Shown here: piece after piece, positions 36,349-45,757 of the stretch
Numbering within the stretch: position 1 is the stretch's first letter
How the letters are laid out: the number at the start of each line of letters is the position of its first letter
Assembly: GCA_963722555.1 (NCBI GenBank)
Contig: CAVRNQ010000007.1
Location: 62,001-126,000 of the forward strand
Length of the DNA: 64,000 bases
Source: Bog-366 sp963722555
GTDB lineage: Bacteria; Acidobacteriota; Terriglobia; UBA7540
Direction: 5' to 3'
The notes under the pieces: model-generated
The model's database searches: none
Told to the model about the DNA's origin: nothing
The model's input: only the letters and a program-made list of their open reading frames with translations
Program-made: the position numbers and the translations under genes

Positions 36349-37593
36349 CCCGCTCGCGACTGAAAGCTCAACTCACGAAGTTCACTTCGGAGCTCAGTAA
36401 AGGTCTCAGCAAGCCCCTGAAGAATTTTGTGGGTGAGATGTTGTTCGGTATTCAGGCCAGTCAGGGCGTGAAGCTGAGCAGCATTGCGCGGAGTCTGGAA
36501 GAAGGGATTGCTTTGATTAAGACCGAGGATCGCCTATCGCGCCACCTGAAGGCCAAAGCATTGGAAAGTCATCTCCGCTCCCGGTTGGTCAGGATGGGCA
36601 GTCGGCGGATGGAAGCGAACACGGTGCTGTGTTTGGATCTGAGTATTGTGCGCAAAGAATACGCGGAAAAGATGGAGTGCTTGGACCGGGTCTGGGATGG
36701 CAGCCAGGGCGAGGTTTATCAAGGTCCCTGGCTCTGTAGCGTGACGGGGGGCGGAAGTACCAGGCAGCGAAATTACGCCGCTGTACCAGAGCCTTTTTTC
36801 CGCCCAAGCCCAAGACTTTGTGAGTGAGAACGCCGAAATTCTGGACGCGGTGGATCAGGTTCGAGCTCACATGGAAGGGCGCGGGATCTGGGCGATCGAC
36901 CGGGGCGGCGATCAGAAGAGGCTGTTGGAGCCGCTGCTGGAGCGGCGAGAACGCTTTGTCGTCCGCTCCGAAGGACAGCGTTCGGGGGTCAACCGAAGGG
37001 GCCGGAAGGTGACGGTTCACCACCTTGGTGCTTGTTGCCGCCTGCGGTATCAAGCTCGGGTGATCAAGATCGAGGACGGACAGGAGAGAGTTTACGAACT
37101 GCGTTATGGGGATGAACCGATTCGCCTGCCGGGTCGGGAAGAAAAGCTACCCTTAGTAGTCGTGGCAGGCTTCGGGCAACAACCCCTCCTGCTGCTCACC
37201 AATCTTTGGGCAGTGCGGGACTCGCAAGGGCTATGGTGGATCGTGCAGATTTATCTGACCAGGTAGAAAATTGAGGGAACTTTCCGTTTCGTCAAACAGA
37301 GCTACCACTTGGAAAATATTCGAGTTCGGCGTTATCAACGCTTGAAGAACGTGGTTCTGCTGGTGACGGCAGCGGCTTACTTCGCGGCGACGTTTATGGG
37401 GCAAAAACTGAAGCTGAGAATTCTGTGCGCGAACCTGCTGATCATTTCGCAGCGCTTCTTGGGCATTCCACCGTTTCGATTCTGTGCGCTGGCCGACGGT
37501 ACCAAGAAAATCCTCTCTCGGTGCACTCCCGGCGCACGTGTCGAACCGCCGCATACGTCAAAACTCGAGCTGCCACTGGGCTGGGGGGCCTAA
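36349..37593 (+). pseudogene. IS4-like DDE transposase, broken
   Basis: Read in three parts it gives a DDE transposase: RLKAQLTKFTSELSKGL, the first catalytic Asp in NTVLCLDLS, WAIDRGGD with the second Asp, and IEGTFRFVKQSY with the Glu. The frame shifts near 36750 (between WLCSVT and ITPLYQ). A UAG at 37264-37266 replaces the expected Trp in the YLTRW motif. No start codon is visible upstream. The element is inactive. It lies between the LacI gene and the TonB promoter, and I could not define its ends. Confidence 0.82.
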
Positions 37594-37621
37594 CAAAATG
37601 AGGGAAGTCCTATCTATATTT

Positions 37622-37673
37622 CGCTTGACATTGGTCCAAATGAGTCGATAATGCCTGAGACAAGCGCTTGCGC
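37622..37673 (+). promoter_or_regulatory. Promoter with LacI-type operator for the TonB receptor
   Basis: TTGACA (37625-37630), 16 bases, GATAAT (37647-37652), then the operator ACAAGCGCTTGCGC at 37660-37673. The layout and much of the sequence match the minus-strand element at 34013-34064. Transcription would start just before the operator, about 100 bases upstream of the GTG start at 37765. Confidence 0.82.
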
Positions 37674-37764
37674 TAATAACTGCAGAGGGTGAGGTACTTG
37701 TTGCAGAATACGCGATGTCCCAAACGATTGCTTACCTGAACCTTGCAATAAGGAGGAGTGTGCC

Positions 37765-40700
37765 GTGAGATTTCCTGCGTGGATGCTGTGTTTAGTATTG
37801 TTGCAGGCCGTTGCCCCCACATGGGCACAGGACACTGCGACCATCGTTGGTACAGTCACCGATTCCTCAGCAGGCGTAATGCCAGGGGTCAAGGTCTTAG
37901 TCTCAAACCCTGAAAAGGGATACAACCTGTCTTTAGCAACGAATTCGGCCGGCGAATACATAGCCGCCAAGATACCGATCGGTGATTACGAGGTTACGGC
38001 CGAGGCTCCGGGGTTCAAGAGGGTGGTGCACTCAGGCATTAAGCTGCAAGTCGGCCAGACTCTCAGAATCGACCTGCTAATGACCGTGGGCAATGTCAGC
38101 GAACAGGTGGAGGTGCATGCTGCTGCCGTAAGGGTCGAAACGGATAACGCGACGATCTCGGACGTCGTGACGGGCCGGCAAATATCCAACCTGGACCTCG
38201 ACGGACGAAATTTCGTGTCCCTTGCCGCGCTGGTTCCAGGCGCCGTCGCAGACAACGGCCTTAACGCAACGGCGGTTGGAATTGTCGCAAACCTTTCCTT
38301 CTCCTTCAACGGGAATCGAGAGTCGTACAATAATTGGGAAGTGGACGGCTCAAACAACATGGACGAAGGTTCGGCTGGAACCCTGAACACATATCCCAGC
38401 CTCGATAGTATCGCGGAATTTCGCGTTACTACTTCGAACTATGGCGCCGACATGGGGAAGCACGCAGGGGCCACCATCGAAATAGTGACAAAATCGGGTA
38501 CCAAGGCATTCCATGGCGACCTCTACGACTACGTCCGTAACGACATATTCGACGCGAACCCATGGGAAATCAACCGGCAATTGGCTCCCTCTGGGGGAAA
38601 GGCCCCAAGGACACCGCTAAAATGGAATGATTTTGGCGGTACCTTGGGTGGCCCGTTTTATATCCCGGGCCATTACAACACCAAAAAGGACAAGACCTTC
38701 TTTTTCTGGTCTGAGGAAGTGCGCAGGTATCGACAGGGCGTCGTGATTGGTCCAGTTGGAGTGCCTACGATGCGCATGCGCAACGCTGATTTCAGTGAGT
38801 GTGATCCCAAGTCAGGCAATTTCAATCCAATTTTATCGTCCTGTGTTCTGCCTACTGATCCAGCTACGGGAGCTCCATTTGCGAATGACCTCGTGCCGAT
38901 TGATCCAAACGCAAAGGCGTTGCGCGATGGCCTGTTCCCTAAGCCCAATAGCGGTGTGGACACTTACGTCAACTCGGTCAGCCAACCTACAAATTGGAGA
39001 CAAGAGCAAGTTCGAATTGACCAAAACATAGGAGAAAAGACGCGCCTGTTCGTCCGCTACAGCCAGGACGCATGGGCTACTGTTGTCACACCAACCCTAT
39101 GGACAGGCTCTTCCTATGACACGGAAAAAACCAACTTCGTGGGTCCCGGGAAAAGCATGGTCCTCAACGTTTCAACAACCTTTAGACCTAACTTGATGAA
39201 TGAATTCGTAGCCGCCTACAGTGTGGACCATTTCGTGCTGACAGGCCTCCCAGGACCTTCGTCCGTGGCGGGTTCGATTGATAAACCCTCCACCTGGACG
39301 GCGAAGAGCATTTTTCCCGGAAACCAGTCGAACCCTCTTCTTCCTGCGGTCTCCGTATGTGGTGGTACATCATTCTGCATGTACGAGGACACGGGGTATT
39401 ATCCCTTTAGCGAGGCCGGTCCGAACAAAACTGCTAAGGACAATGTTACCGCCACTATCGGCAGCCATATCCTGAAGTTCGGGTTCTCCCTGGAAAGGTA
39501 CAGTTCGAATGCCAGTCTTGGTGTCAGGACTCAAGGGCTCTTTTCATTTACCGGCTCAGGGCCCCTCACTACCGGTAATGCGCTGGCAGATATGTACTTA
39601 GGTGGTATCCAGGCATATAATGAAGGGACACGAGCAGTAAACGGCGTGCCCGTAGGAGGTTACGGATACGGCGCGTGGCGCGGAACCGGGTTCGAGCCTT
39701 ATATCCAGGATGATTGGAGAATCTCGCGCCGGATGACTCTCAACCTCGGAGTGCGGTTTTATTACTATGTCCCGTTTTATGACAACTCCAAGCCCACTTT
39801 GGACACAAATTTTGACCCCAGCAAGTATAACCCTGCCGTCCAGGCGCTAATGGACTCTTCGGGCAACATCGTGGCAGACCCCGCCACGGGGCATGTGCAT
39901 ACCTATCTGACTTATGGCAACGGGCAGATTGAGTGCGGAGTAAGTGGAGTGCCGCTAGGTTGCCAATACAGCACTTGGGGTGCGGCTCCACGCTTTGGCT
40001 TTGCATTTGACCCCATGGGCAATGGGAAGACCGTGATTCGCGGGGGGTATGGACTATTCAACGAGTACGGAAACGGAAACGAGGCAAATGCGGAAGGGGC
40101 CGAGGAAGGCACCTCCATTGGGAACCCTCCTACGCTGTTTAACTCTACTGCTTACAACGTTCCTGGTTACAATCTGATTGGCCCTGGCCCGATCGGGCCG
40201 AGCAGTCTTTATGCATGGCCATTTCATTCGCACCCTCCAGTTGTCCAAAACTTCAACCTCGACATTCAGCACACCTTCAGTAGTAACGACCTCTTAAGCG
40301 TGAGCTACGTGGCCTCGCTGGGGCGCCACCTCGCGCGGGCCCGCAACATCAACAAAGTCCCAATAGGAGTCGGGACGATGAATGTCCCCGCTTTGGCGGG
40401 TCAGGTTCCCGACTGCAATTCCTCTGGTGACTGCAACGTTCAACAAGTGTTAATCAATGCGGAGGCACCAAGCATCTTCTTTGTGCCTTACAGTGGATTC
40501 ACAACTTTAGCGGAGAAAGAAAACTCAGCAGTTTCAAGCTACAATTCACTTCAGGTTAACTTCCGGCACACGTTTGGGTACGGGTTCGCGTTGCAGACCG
40601 CCTACACATGGTCGCACGCCATTGATGATTCGACGAGCGCGTTCTTCTCCTCTGCTAACGGGGTGGATGATAGCGACCTCTCGCGTTGGCGCGCTACCTC

Positions 40701-41334
40701 CGACGTGAACAGAGCTCAGGTCCTGATGATGAACTACGTGTACGACTTGCCGTTCTTCAAGAACTCATCCAGTGCAGTCCTTAAGAGGGGGCTAGGGGGG
40801 TGGACGTTCAGCGGGATCACTAGCTTCTTCACCGGCCAGCCCATTAACTTCGGCTGCGGGATCAATGGCATGAGCAGCGGGATCGGTCAGGCCGTCATGT
40901 GCAACTCCCTGGGTCCCGTTAAGATCCAGAAGGGAGTTTACAATGACCCACAATTCGGTCCAACGCCAACCTGGTTTAATCCGAGTGCCATCGGTCAGAT
41001 CACCCTCCCGCAACTCCGCGCCGATGGTGAGTCCGGAATGTTCGGGTATATGGGACGCAACACCTTGACTGGCCCTGGCCGGAATAACTGGGATTTGGCG
41101 CTTCTGAAGAACTTCAAGCTGCCCTGGTTCAGTGCTGAGAAATCGACTCTTCAGTTTCGATTGGAGACCTTTGACACGTTCAACCACACCCAATGGAAAT
41201 CGGTAAGCGCCGGTTGCAGTGGAGCAACAGCGCCGGGCGCACCGTGCAACGGACTAGAGAACATCGGAAATGGAGAAGTCAACGGTACATGGGCTCCCCG
41301 CATCATGCAACTTGCTTTGAAGTTGATATTCTAA
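37765..41334 (+). CDS. Oar-like TonB-dependent receptor
   Basis: 1189 residues. GTG 37765 follows an AGGAGG site eight bases upstream. A signal peptide ends near AQDTA, then comes a carboxypeptidase-regulatory-like domain (about 22-105, IVGTVTDSSAGVMPGVKV), the plug (about 110-230, ending in AEFRVTTSNYGADMG and HAGATIEIVTKSGT) and a large outer-membrane barrel ending in RIMQLALKLIF with a terminal Phe. Such Oar-type transporters are strongly expanded in Acidobacteriota and probably import oligosaccharides. Expression is likely repressed by the LacI regulator until the inducer is present. Confidence 0.93.
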   Translation: MRFPAWMLCLVLLQAVAPTWAQDTATIVGTVTDSSAGVMPGVKVLVSNPEKGYNLSLATNSAGEYIAAKIPIGDYEVTAEAPGFKRVVHSGIKLQVGQTLRIDLLMTVGNVSEQVEVHAAAVRVETDNATISDVVTGRQISNLDLDGRNFVSLAALVPGAVADNGLNATAVGIVANLSFSFNGNRESYNNWEVDGSNNMDEGSAGTLNTYPSLDSIAEFRVTTSNYGADMGKHAGATIEIVTKSGTKAFHGDLYDYVRNDIFDANPWEINRQLAPSGGKAPRTPLKWNDFGGTLGGPFYIPGHYNTKKDKTFFFWSEEVRRYRQGVVIGPVGVPTMRMRNADFSECDPKSGNFNPILSSCVLPTDPATGAPFANDLVPIDPNAKALRDGLFPKPNSGVDTYVNSVSQPTNWRQEQVRIDQNIGEKTRLFVRYSQDAWATVVTPTLWTGSSYDTEKTNFVGPGKSMVLNVSTTFRPNLMNEFVAAYSVDHFVLTGLPGPSSVAGSIDKPSTWTAKSIFPGNQSNPLLPAVSVCGGTSFCMYEDTGYYPFSEAGPNKTAKDNVTATIGSHILKFGFSLERYSSNASLGVRTQGLFSFTGSGPLTTGNALADMYLGGIQAYNEGTRAVNGVPVGGYGYGAWRGTGFEPYIQDDWRISRRMTLNLGVRFYYYVPFYDNSKPTLDTNFDPSKYNPAVQALMDSSGNIVADPATGHVHTYLTYGNGQIECGVSGVPLGCQYSTWGAAPRFGFAFDPMGNGKTVIRGGYGLFNEYGNGNEANAEGAEEGTSIGNPPTLFNSTAYNVPGYNLIGPGPIGPSSLYAWPFHSHPPVVQNFNLDIQHTFSSNDLLSVSYVASLGRHLARARNINKVPIGVGTMNVPALAGQVPDCNSSGDCNVQQVLINAEAPSIFFVPYSGFTTLAEKENSAVSSYNSLQVNFRHTFGYGFALQTAYTWSHAIDDSTSAFFSSANGVDDSDLSRWRATSDVNRAQVLMMNYVYDLPFFKNSSSAVLKRGLGGWTFSGITSFFTGQPINFGCGINGMSSGIGQAVMCNSLGPVKIQKGVYNDPQFGPTPTWFNPSAIGQITLPQLRADGESGMFGYMGRNTLTGPGRNNWDLALLKNFKLPWFSAEKSTLQFRLETFDTFNHTQWKSVSAGCSGATAPGAPCNGLENIGNGEVNGTWAPRIMQLALKLIF

Positions 41335-41592
41335 TCTTGATAGGGTAGTTGTGTGATCTCGTATGGTTGTTGGCTTTTTGCTGAGGCCGACTCTGGTGAG
41401 CGAGAATCGCTTGACCAGCCTGGGATCACGGGATTATGAGAGCCCGAGGGCTCCGACGGCGAGCTCAGAGGTCCCTTTGCAGCTAGATTCGAGCCGGGAG
41501 AGGCAGCATTCTTGTGCAAGAATCCTGCGGGAGATAAGACTCCTGAGATTTGTCTTTCATCTGTCAACCGCTATGTGCGGAGGAGGCCTCTG
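41335..41592. other. Intergenic region with no gene seen
   Basis: The stretch after the TonB gene holds only short frames without recognisable products. It precedes two adjoining gene fragments. Confidence 0.5.
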
Positions 41593-41720
41593 ATGAAGGA
41601 AGGACCTTGCATTTGGCTTGTATTAGTGCTGGCCGCCGGGGCCCTTCCAATGCGTGGCGAGGGTGCCAGGTGAGTCGAGTCCAACCTCTAAATTGATTCT
41701 TAAAGAGGACTGGGTCATTC
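41593..41720 (+). pseudogene. GH2 glycosidase N-terminal fragment
   Basis: ATG 41593 with an AGGAGG site encodes a signal peptide (CIWLVLVLAAGALPMRGEG) and then breaks frame. In the next frame SSPTSKLILKEDWVI matches the mature N-terminus of the GH2 proteins at 45904 and 51339 (ESSKLVLKEGWSIQ). The rest of the gene is missing; a TonB receptor tail follows within about 30 bases. Confidence 0.7.
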
Positions 41721-41745
41721 TTTTGGCCGCCCCTGTGGAGGGGAC

Positions 41746-41826
41746 CAGTACAATCTGGGCAACGGTGAGGTGAGCAGTGCCTGGCGGCCACGCATTATGC
41801 AGTTCGCCTTGAAGCTTATCTTTTGA
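41746..41826 (+). pseudogene. TonB receptor C-terminal fragment
   Basis: QYNLGNGEVSSAWRPRIMQF, then ALKLIF and a stop, matches the last 26 residues of the intact receptor (NIGNGEVNGTWAPRIMQLAL...). Only the outer-membrane tail is left, fused behind the GH2 N-terminal fragment, so a deletion removed several kilobases between the two. Confidence 0.85.
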
Positions 41827-41893
41827 CACTCACGTTCCGCTGATTAGCTTACTTTTGATAGTGGTTTACGTTGTCCGACTCTTGGGGATATCG

Positions 41894-43039
41894 ATGATTG
41901 CGAGTACAAGGCGGCGAACCAGACTTGGCTTCTTTGCAGCGTGGCAGGCAACTGCACCGGGCAAACCCGTGAGCGCCGAGGTGCAGATTTCGCACATGGC
42001 GGCGTACCCTCTCCGCGAGCCGATTTCAAAGCGGGCGTACACGGTCGTTGAGCTTCAGACGGAATCTGGACTGAAAGGATACGGCGAGTGTCCGAACGTG
42101 CCAGCAGGTGAGACAGCTCAGGCCTTGAGGATCCTAAGGGGCCGACCAGCGACCAGTTACGAGCCGATTGACAAAGAGCTCGAGCAATCTGGTGTCCGGG
42201 GGGCTGTGAACATGGCATTGCTCGACGTTGTGGGCAAATTTACCAAAGCGCCCATATACCAGCTCCTCGGCGGACCGACCCGTGCGAAGGCACGCGCTAT
42301 GACAGCGCTGAAAGGATCGGATGACCTTCAACTCGCTGCCTCGTTGAAGATGGGGATCGCGGCTGGGTATCGGGCTTTTGTTGTACCTCTCCCGATGCTC
42401 TCTCCCTCAGAACGGGTGCGGAATTTCGTTCGGCCCGTGCAGGCTAGAATCGAGTCGCTGCGAGCGGCAGCTGGTGATGACGTTGATTTCGTTCTCGACG
42501 GAGCGGGTGCCCTTTCTTCGCGCGAGGCCTCAATTCTTTGCGCTGCTCTGGAGCGTCTTCATCTTCTCTGGCTTGACGAACCATCGGGCATTTCCGATCT
42601 GTCGGCACTTCGTAAACTCACCCCTGAAACGGTGACTCCGCTGGGCTTTGGCCGCGATGTGACTCGCGCGGGTGAATTTCAAAACTTGCTGCGAGAGAAA
42701 ATCATTGACATCGTTCGGCCACGCGTGTCGCGAAACGGGATTACGTCGATTCGCCGCATAGCGGCTATCGCCGAGACCTACTACGTCGCCGTCGCCCCGC
42801 ATCATGAAGGGGGACCCATCGCCACTGCTGCGGCGCTGCACTTGGCTGCCAGCATACCGAATTTCTTTATCCAACAGATTCCTCTTGCTGACGCGGACGC
42901 GGATCACATGATGCGAGCTGAAATCACATCTAACTCGGTGGAAATTGTGAAAGAGGGCTTCGCGCAGCTTCCTTATGGACCAGGTCTTGGAGTGGACGTG
43001 AACCCCGAGGCCCTTCGAAAATACAAGGACCTTGTGTGA
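41894..43039 (+). CDS. Enolase-superfamily protein with altered active site
   Basis: 381 residues from ATG 41894. It has the mandelate racemase/muconate lactonizing fold: a capping domain (about 20-130) and barrel (about 140-360). The general-base K-x-K segment, usually in a GFxxxKxK context, reads YRAFVVPLP. The first metal ligand is kept (FVLDGAG) and the second may be Asp or Glu in WLDEPSG. The usual third-ligand GE reads GFGRDV. This suggests a changed or lost catalytic function. It overlaps the next gene by four bases, so the two are co-translated and may form a pair. Confidence 0.75.
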   Translation: MIASTRRRTRLGFFAAWQATAPGKPVSAEVQISHMAAYPLREPISKRAYTVVELQTESGLKGYGECPNVPAGETAQALRILRGRPATSYEPIDKELEQSGVRGAVNMALLDVVGKFTKAPIYQLLGGPTRAKARAMTALKGSDDLQLAASLKMGIAAGYRAFVVPLPMLSPSERVRNFVRPVQARIESLRAAAGDDVDFVLDGAGALSSREASILCAALERLHLLWLDEPSGISDLSALRKLTPETVTPLGFGRDVTRAGEFQNLLREKIIDIVRPRVSRNGITSIRRIAAIAETYYVAVAPHHEGGPIATAAALHLAASIPNFFIQQIPLADADADHMMRAEITSNSVEIVKEGFAQLPYGPGLGVDVNPEALRKYKDLV

Positions 43040-44355
43040 GCACACGGCGTCAATTCCTGGCTGGATTCGCGAGTACGATCGCCGTTGGAGCCAAGCCTGC
43101 ATCTCTGTCCGCTGGAGCACTGCGGGCAAGCGATTGTGCATGCGGGCAGGGTCCGGAAAAAACGGAGGTCGAGGCGCTCCCCTTGGGACTCAGAATCACG
43201 AACATAAAGGTCTTCGGTGTGTCACTGACACCGAACTCGGATCGTCCGTACGTCTTTGTTAAAGTTGAAACGAATGCGGGCGTGATCGGCTGGGGTGAGG
43301 GCACACTGGAAGGAAAAGCCGGAGCGGTCATCGCGTGTATCGAGGATTTCCGCGATTTTCTGATCGGGGCGGACCCAATGCAGGTGGAACACCACTGGCA
43401 ATCGATGTATGTGCACAGCTTTTATCGGGCCGGCCCAGTCATGGGCTCAGCGATTTCGGGCCTGGACCAGGCGCTTTGGGATATACGCGGCAAGGTGCTG
43501 AATCTGCCCGTATACAAACTGCTTGGAGGGCCTTTTGATGCCAGGGGCGTGCGAGGTTACTATGCGACGCTCGCCGAGACGAAAAGTGAACTCGAAGTCC
43601 TGCGCGGAAAGGCGAAAAGCCTGGGTGTCACCTGCTTTAAGGCTGACATTCCTGGATACTACGAGTGGATTGAGACGAACGCGAACATCAACAATGCGGT
43701 GAAATCTATGCAAGTGCTTCGGGAAGGATTAGGGTGGGAGATTGATATTGCGGTCGATTTCCATGGCAAGACCAGTCCATCGGTTGCCTCCATCCTAATC
43801 AAGGAAGTTGAACCTTTAAATCTGTTTTTCATCGAAGAACCTTGCCCGCCCGAAAACATGGAAGCGATGGCCCGCATTGCGTCCCGATCAACCACACCGA
43901 TTGCCACCGGAGAACGCCTCGTGGCGTCCTATGGTTGCCGCGAATTGATTGAAAAAGGAGTGGTAAACATCCTACAAACAGACGTCAATCATGTCGGCGG
44001 TATTACGGCGCTCTGGAAGGTAGGAGCCATGGCGGAGGCCTCCGGGATTTTCATGGCGCCTCACGCCTGCGAAGGGCCGATTGGCAGCCTCGCCACCTTA
44101 CACGTGGACGCGAGCGTGCCGAACTTCCTTGTCCAGGAAAGCTGCCACGGCGTGGAGCCGAGCAGAGATGAAACAATCTGGCAGGAGTGGTTTGGCTTTC
44201 CAGCGATGCGCATGGTGAACGGCCGCTTTCCCTTGTCCGACAAGCCGGGACTCGGATTCGAGCTATCAGAGGACGCGCTTAAGAAATACCCGTTCGGCGG
44301 TACGCGTCCAATGGCGAGAGTTTTCCATGAAGACGGGTCGGTAGCCGAATGGTGA
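43036..44355 (+). CDS. Galactonate dehydratase-like enolase-superfamily enzyme, Tat-exported
   Basis: 439 residues. GTG 43036 overlaps the preceding stop. The N-terminus has a twin-arginine signal (TRRQFLAGF). The enzyme part shows family features: VFVKVETNAGVIGWGEG, SAISGLDQALWDIRGK, CFKADIPG, metal ligands in AVDFHGK, FIEEP and ATGERL, and a catalytic His in MAPHACEG. This is the D-galactonate dehydratase group, which dehydrates sugar acids to 2-keto-3-deoxy acids. A twin-arginine signal on this family is seen in Acidobacteriota and Planctomycetes and implies action outside the cytoplasm. Exact substrate unproven. Confidence 0.85.
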   Translation: MSTRRQFLAGFASTIAVGAKPASLSAGALRASDCACGQGPEKTEVEALPLGLRITNIKVFGVSLTPNSDRPYVFVKVETNAGVIGWGEGTLEGKAGAVIACIEDFRDFLIGADPMQVEHHWQSMYVHSFYRAGPVMGSAISGLDQALWDIRGKVLNLPVYKLLGGPFDARGVRGYYATLAETKSELEVLRGKAKSLGVTCFKADIPGYYEWIETNANINNAVKSMQVLREGLGWEIDIAVDFHGKTSPSVASILIKEVEPLNLFFIEEPCPPENMEAMARIASRSTTPIATGERLVASYGCRELIEKGVVNILQTDVNHVGGITALWKVGAMAEASGIFMAPHACEGPIGSLATLHVDASVPNFLVQESCHGVEPSRDETIWQEWFGFPAMRMVNGRFPLSDKPGLGFELSEDALKKYPFGGTRPMARVFHEDGSVAEW

Positions 44356-44357
44356 TA

Positions 44358-44369
44358 AGTGTTAACACT
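44358..44369. promoter_or_regulatory. AGTGTTAACACT palindrome
   Basis: A perfect 12-bp palindrome two bases after the stop of the dehydratase gene, in the 258-base gap before the URO-D gene. A possible operator; nothing else in the gap is recognisable. Confidence 0.3.
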
Positions 44370-44613
44370 ACGACTTGGGCCACTCCTACTCTGCTGCCGC
44401 GGCAGATCTACCGAGCTTTCACTGGTTTGCAAGCATTCCAGGGACGGACTCGCGACTTCCCGTTTGAATTGCACATTTCTATCACTGGTGACTTGCCACG
44501 ACCTGGGATGATGAAGCGCCAAGCCCCAAGTCTACAAGTATCGGGTAGGGTATTACTTTGGAGCGGACCGTCTATTATCTAAATTAACATGACCTCGGGA
44601 GCACGAAATCTAT

Positions 44614-45705
44614 ATGGTAAAGATGACCATCCGAGAACGAATCATGGCGGTTTATCGCAATCAGGTACCAGACCAGACTCCAATTTCGATCTACCCACGT
44701 TTCCTCCCTCGGGGTACCATCGAGCGAGCAGCGAGAAACATGGGGTTAGGTATCGTGGATTTCTATCCCGTCGTTTCTTTGCTGGCTCCTCCCTGGCACA
44801 CTTATCCGGGCTACGTGTCCGAGGTGCGGGGGGCAGATTTCAACATTCGCTTTAGTTGGGACAACGGGCATACAGTAGAGACCCGAATCTACTCAACCCC
44901 CGTTGGCACGGTAACCCAAAGGATTAAAAAAGATCCAGCATACGAAAGCGACTGGATAGTAAAGTTCTATATATCCAGTCTCAGCGACTACAGAGTGATG
45001 CAATACCTCGTTGAGAACACCGTGTTTCGGTCGAATGCTGGACCATTCTCTGCCAAGGTAGCCGATCTTGGGGAAGATGGAGTGATCTTGGGTCGAGTCG
45101 ATCGATGTCCATTTCAGAAACTCTTGATCGAGCTGGCTGGGCCAGAAAGGTTCCTGGTGGATCTTGCCACTGACCCCGAACCCGTGCTGGAGCTGCTCTC
45201 GGCTATGGAAAGAAAAATGGACGAGGCCTTCGACTTGGTGTGCGAGTCAGAAGCAGAGGTGATTTGGCAACCGGATAACATTTCCTGCGACATGGTATCG
45301 CCAAAGTATTTCGAGAAATACTGCGTTCCATATTATCAAAAGCACGGGACCCGGTTGCACGAAAAGGGGAAAATTTACGTCGTTCACATGGACGGTCGGC
45401 TCTGGGCAATCCGCGACCTCATTGAGCATATCCCAATCGATTGCATCGAATCGTTTTCGTCTTCAGAGATAGGGGGCGATCTTTCATTGTCGGACGCCAG
45501 GGCGGCCTGGCCTGGAAAGGTCATCCTGCCAAATTTCCCTTCCACTTTGGCGACCCAGGATGAAGGAATAGTCATTGCGTTTGTCAGCGCGCTACGAAAT
45601 GAAGCCGGTCCGCGCACGCCGTTCGTGCTCCAGATAAGCGAGGACCTTCCGCCGGGATCCTGGCAACGTATTCTACCTATCCTCTGCAAAAGCCTGCAGA
45701 GCTGA
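44614..45705 (+). CDS. Uroporphyrinogen decarboxylase-like (URO-D superfamily) protein
   Basis: 363 residues with the URO-D/methyltransferase barrel pattern: RERIMAVYRNQVPDQTP at the N-terminus, a central W-x-PDNISCDMVSPKYFEKYCVPYY, and HMDGRLWAIRDLI. Members outside haem synthesis are often corrinoid methyltransferases or of unknown function. They are common in Acidobacteriota and Planctomycetes sugar loci. No corrinoid-binding protein is near. ATG 44614; ribosome site weak. Confidence 0.75.
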   Translation: MVKMTIRERIMAVYRNQVPDQTPISIYPRFLPRGTIERAARNMGLGIVDFYPVVSLLAPPWHTYPGYVSEVRGADFNIRFSWDNGHTVETRIYSTPVGTVTQRIKKDPAYESDWIVKFYISSLSDYRVMQYLVENTVFRSNAGPFSAKVADLGEDGVILGRVDRCPFQKLLIELAGPERFLVDLATDPEPVLELLSAMERKMDEAFDLVCESEAEVIWQPDNISCDMVSPKYFEKYCVPYYQKHGTRLHEKGKIYVVHMDGRLWAIRDLIEHIPIDCIESFSSSEIGGDLSLSDARAAWPGKVILPNFPSTLATQDEGIVIAFVSALRNEAGPRTPFVLQISEDLPPGSWQRILPILCKSLQS

Positions 45706-45757
45706 GCGAGTTTTTCGGTGTTAAGGAGTTGAGCCGTCAATAAGTGGCTTCTTTGTG

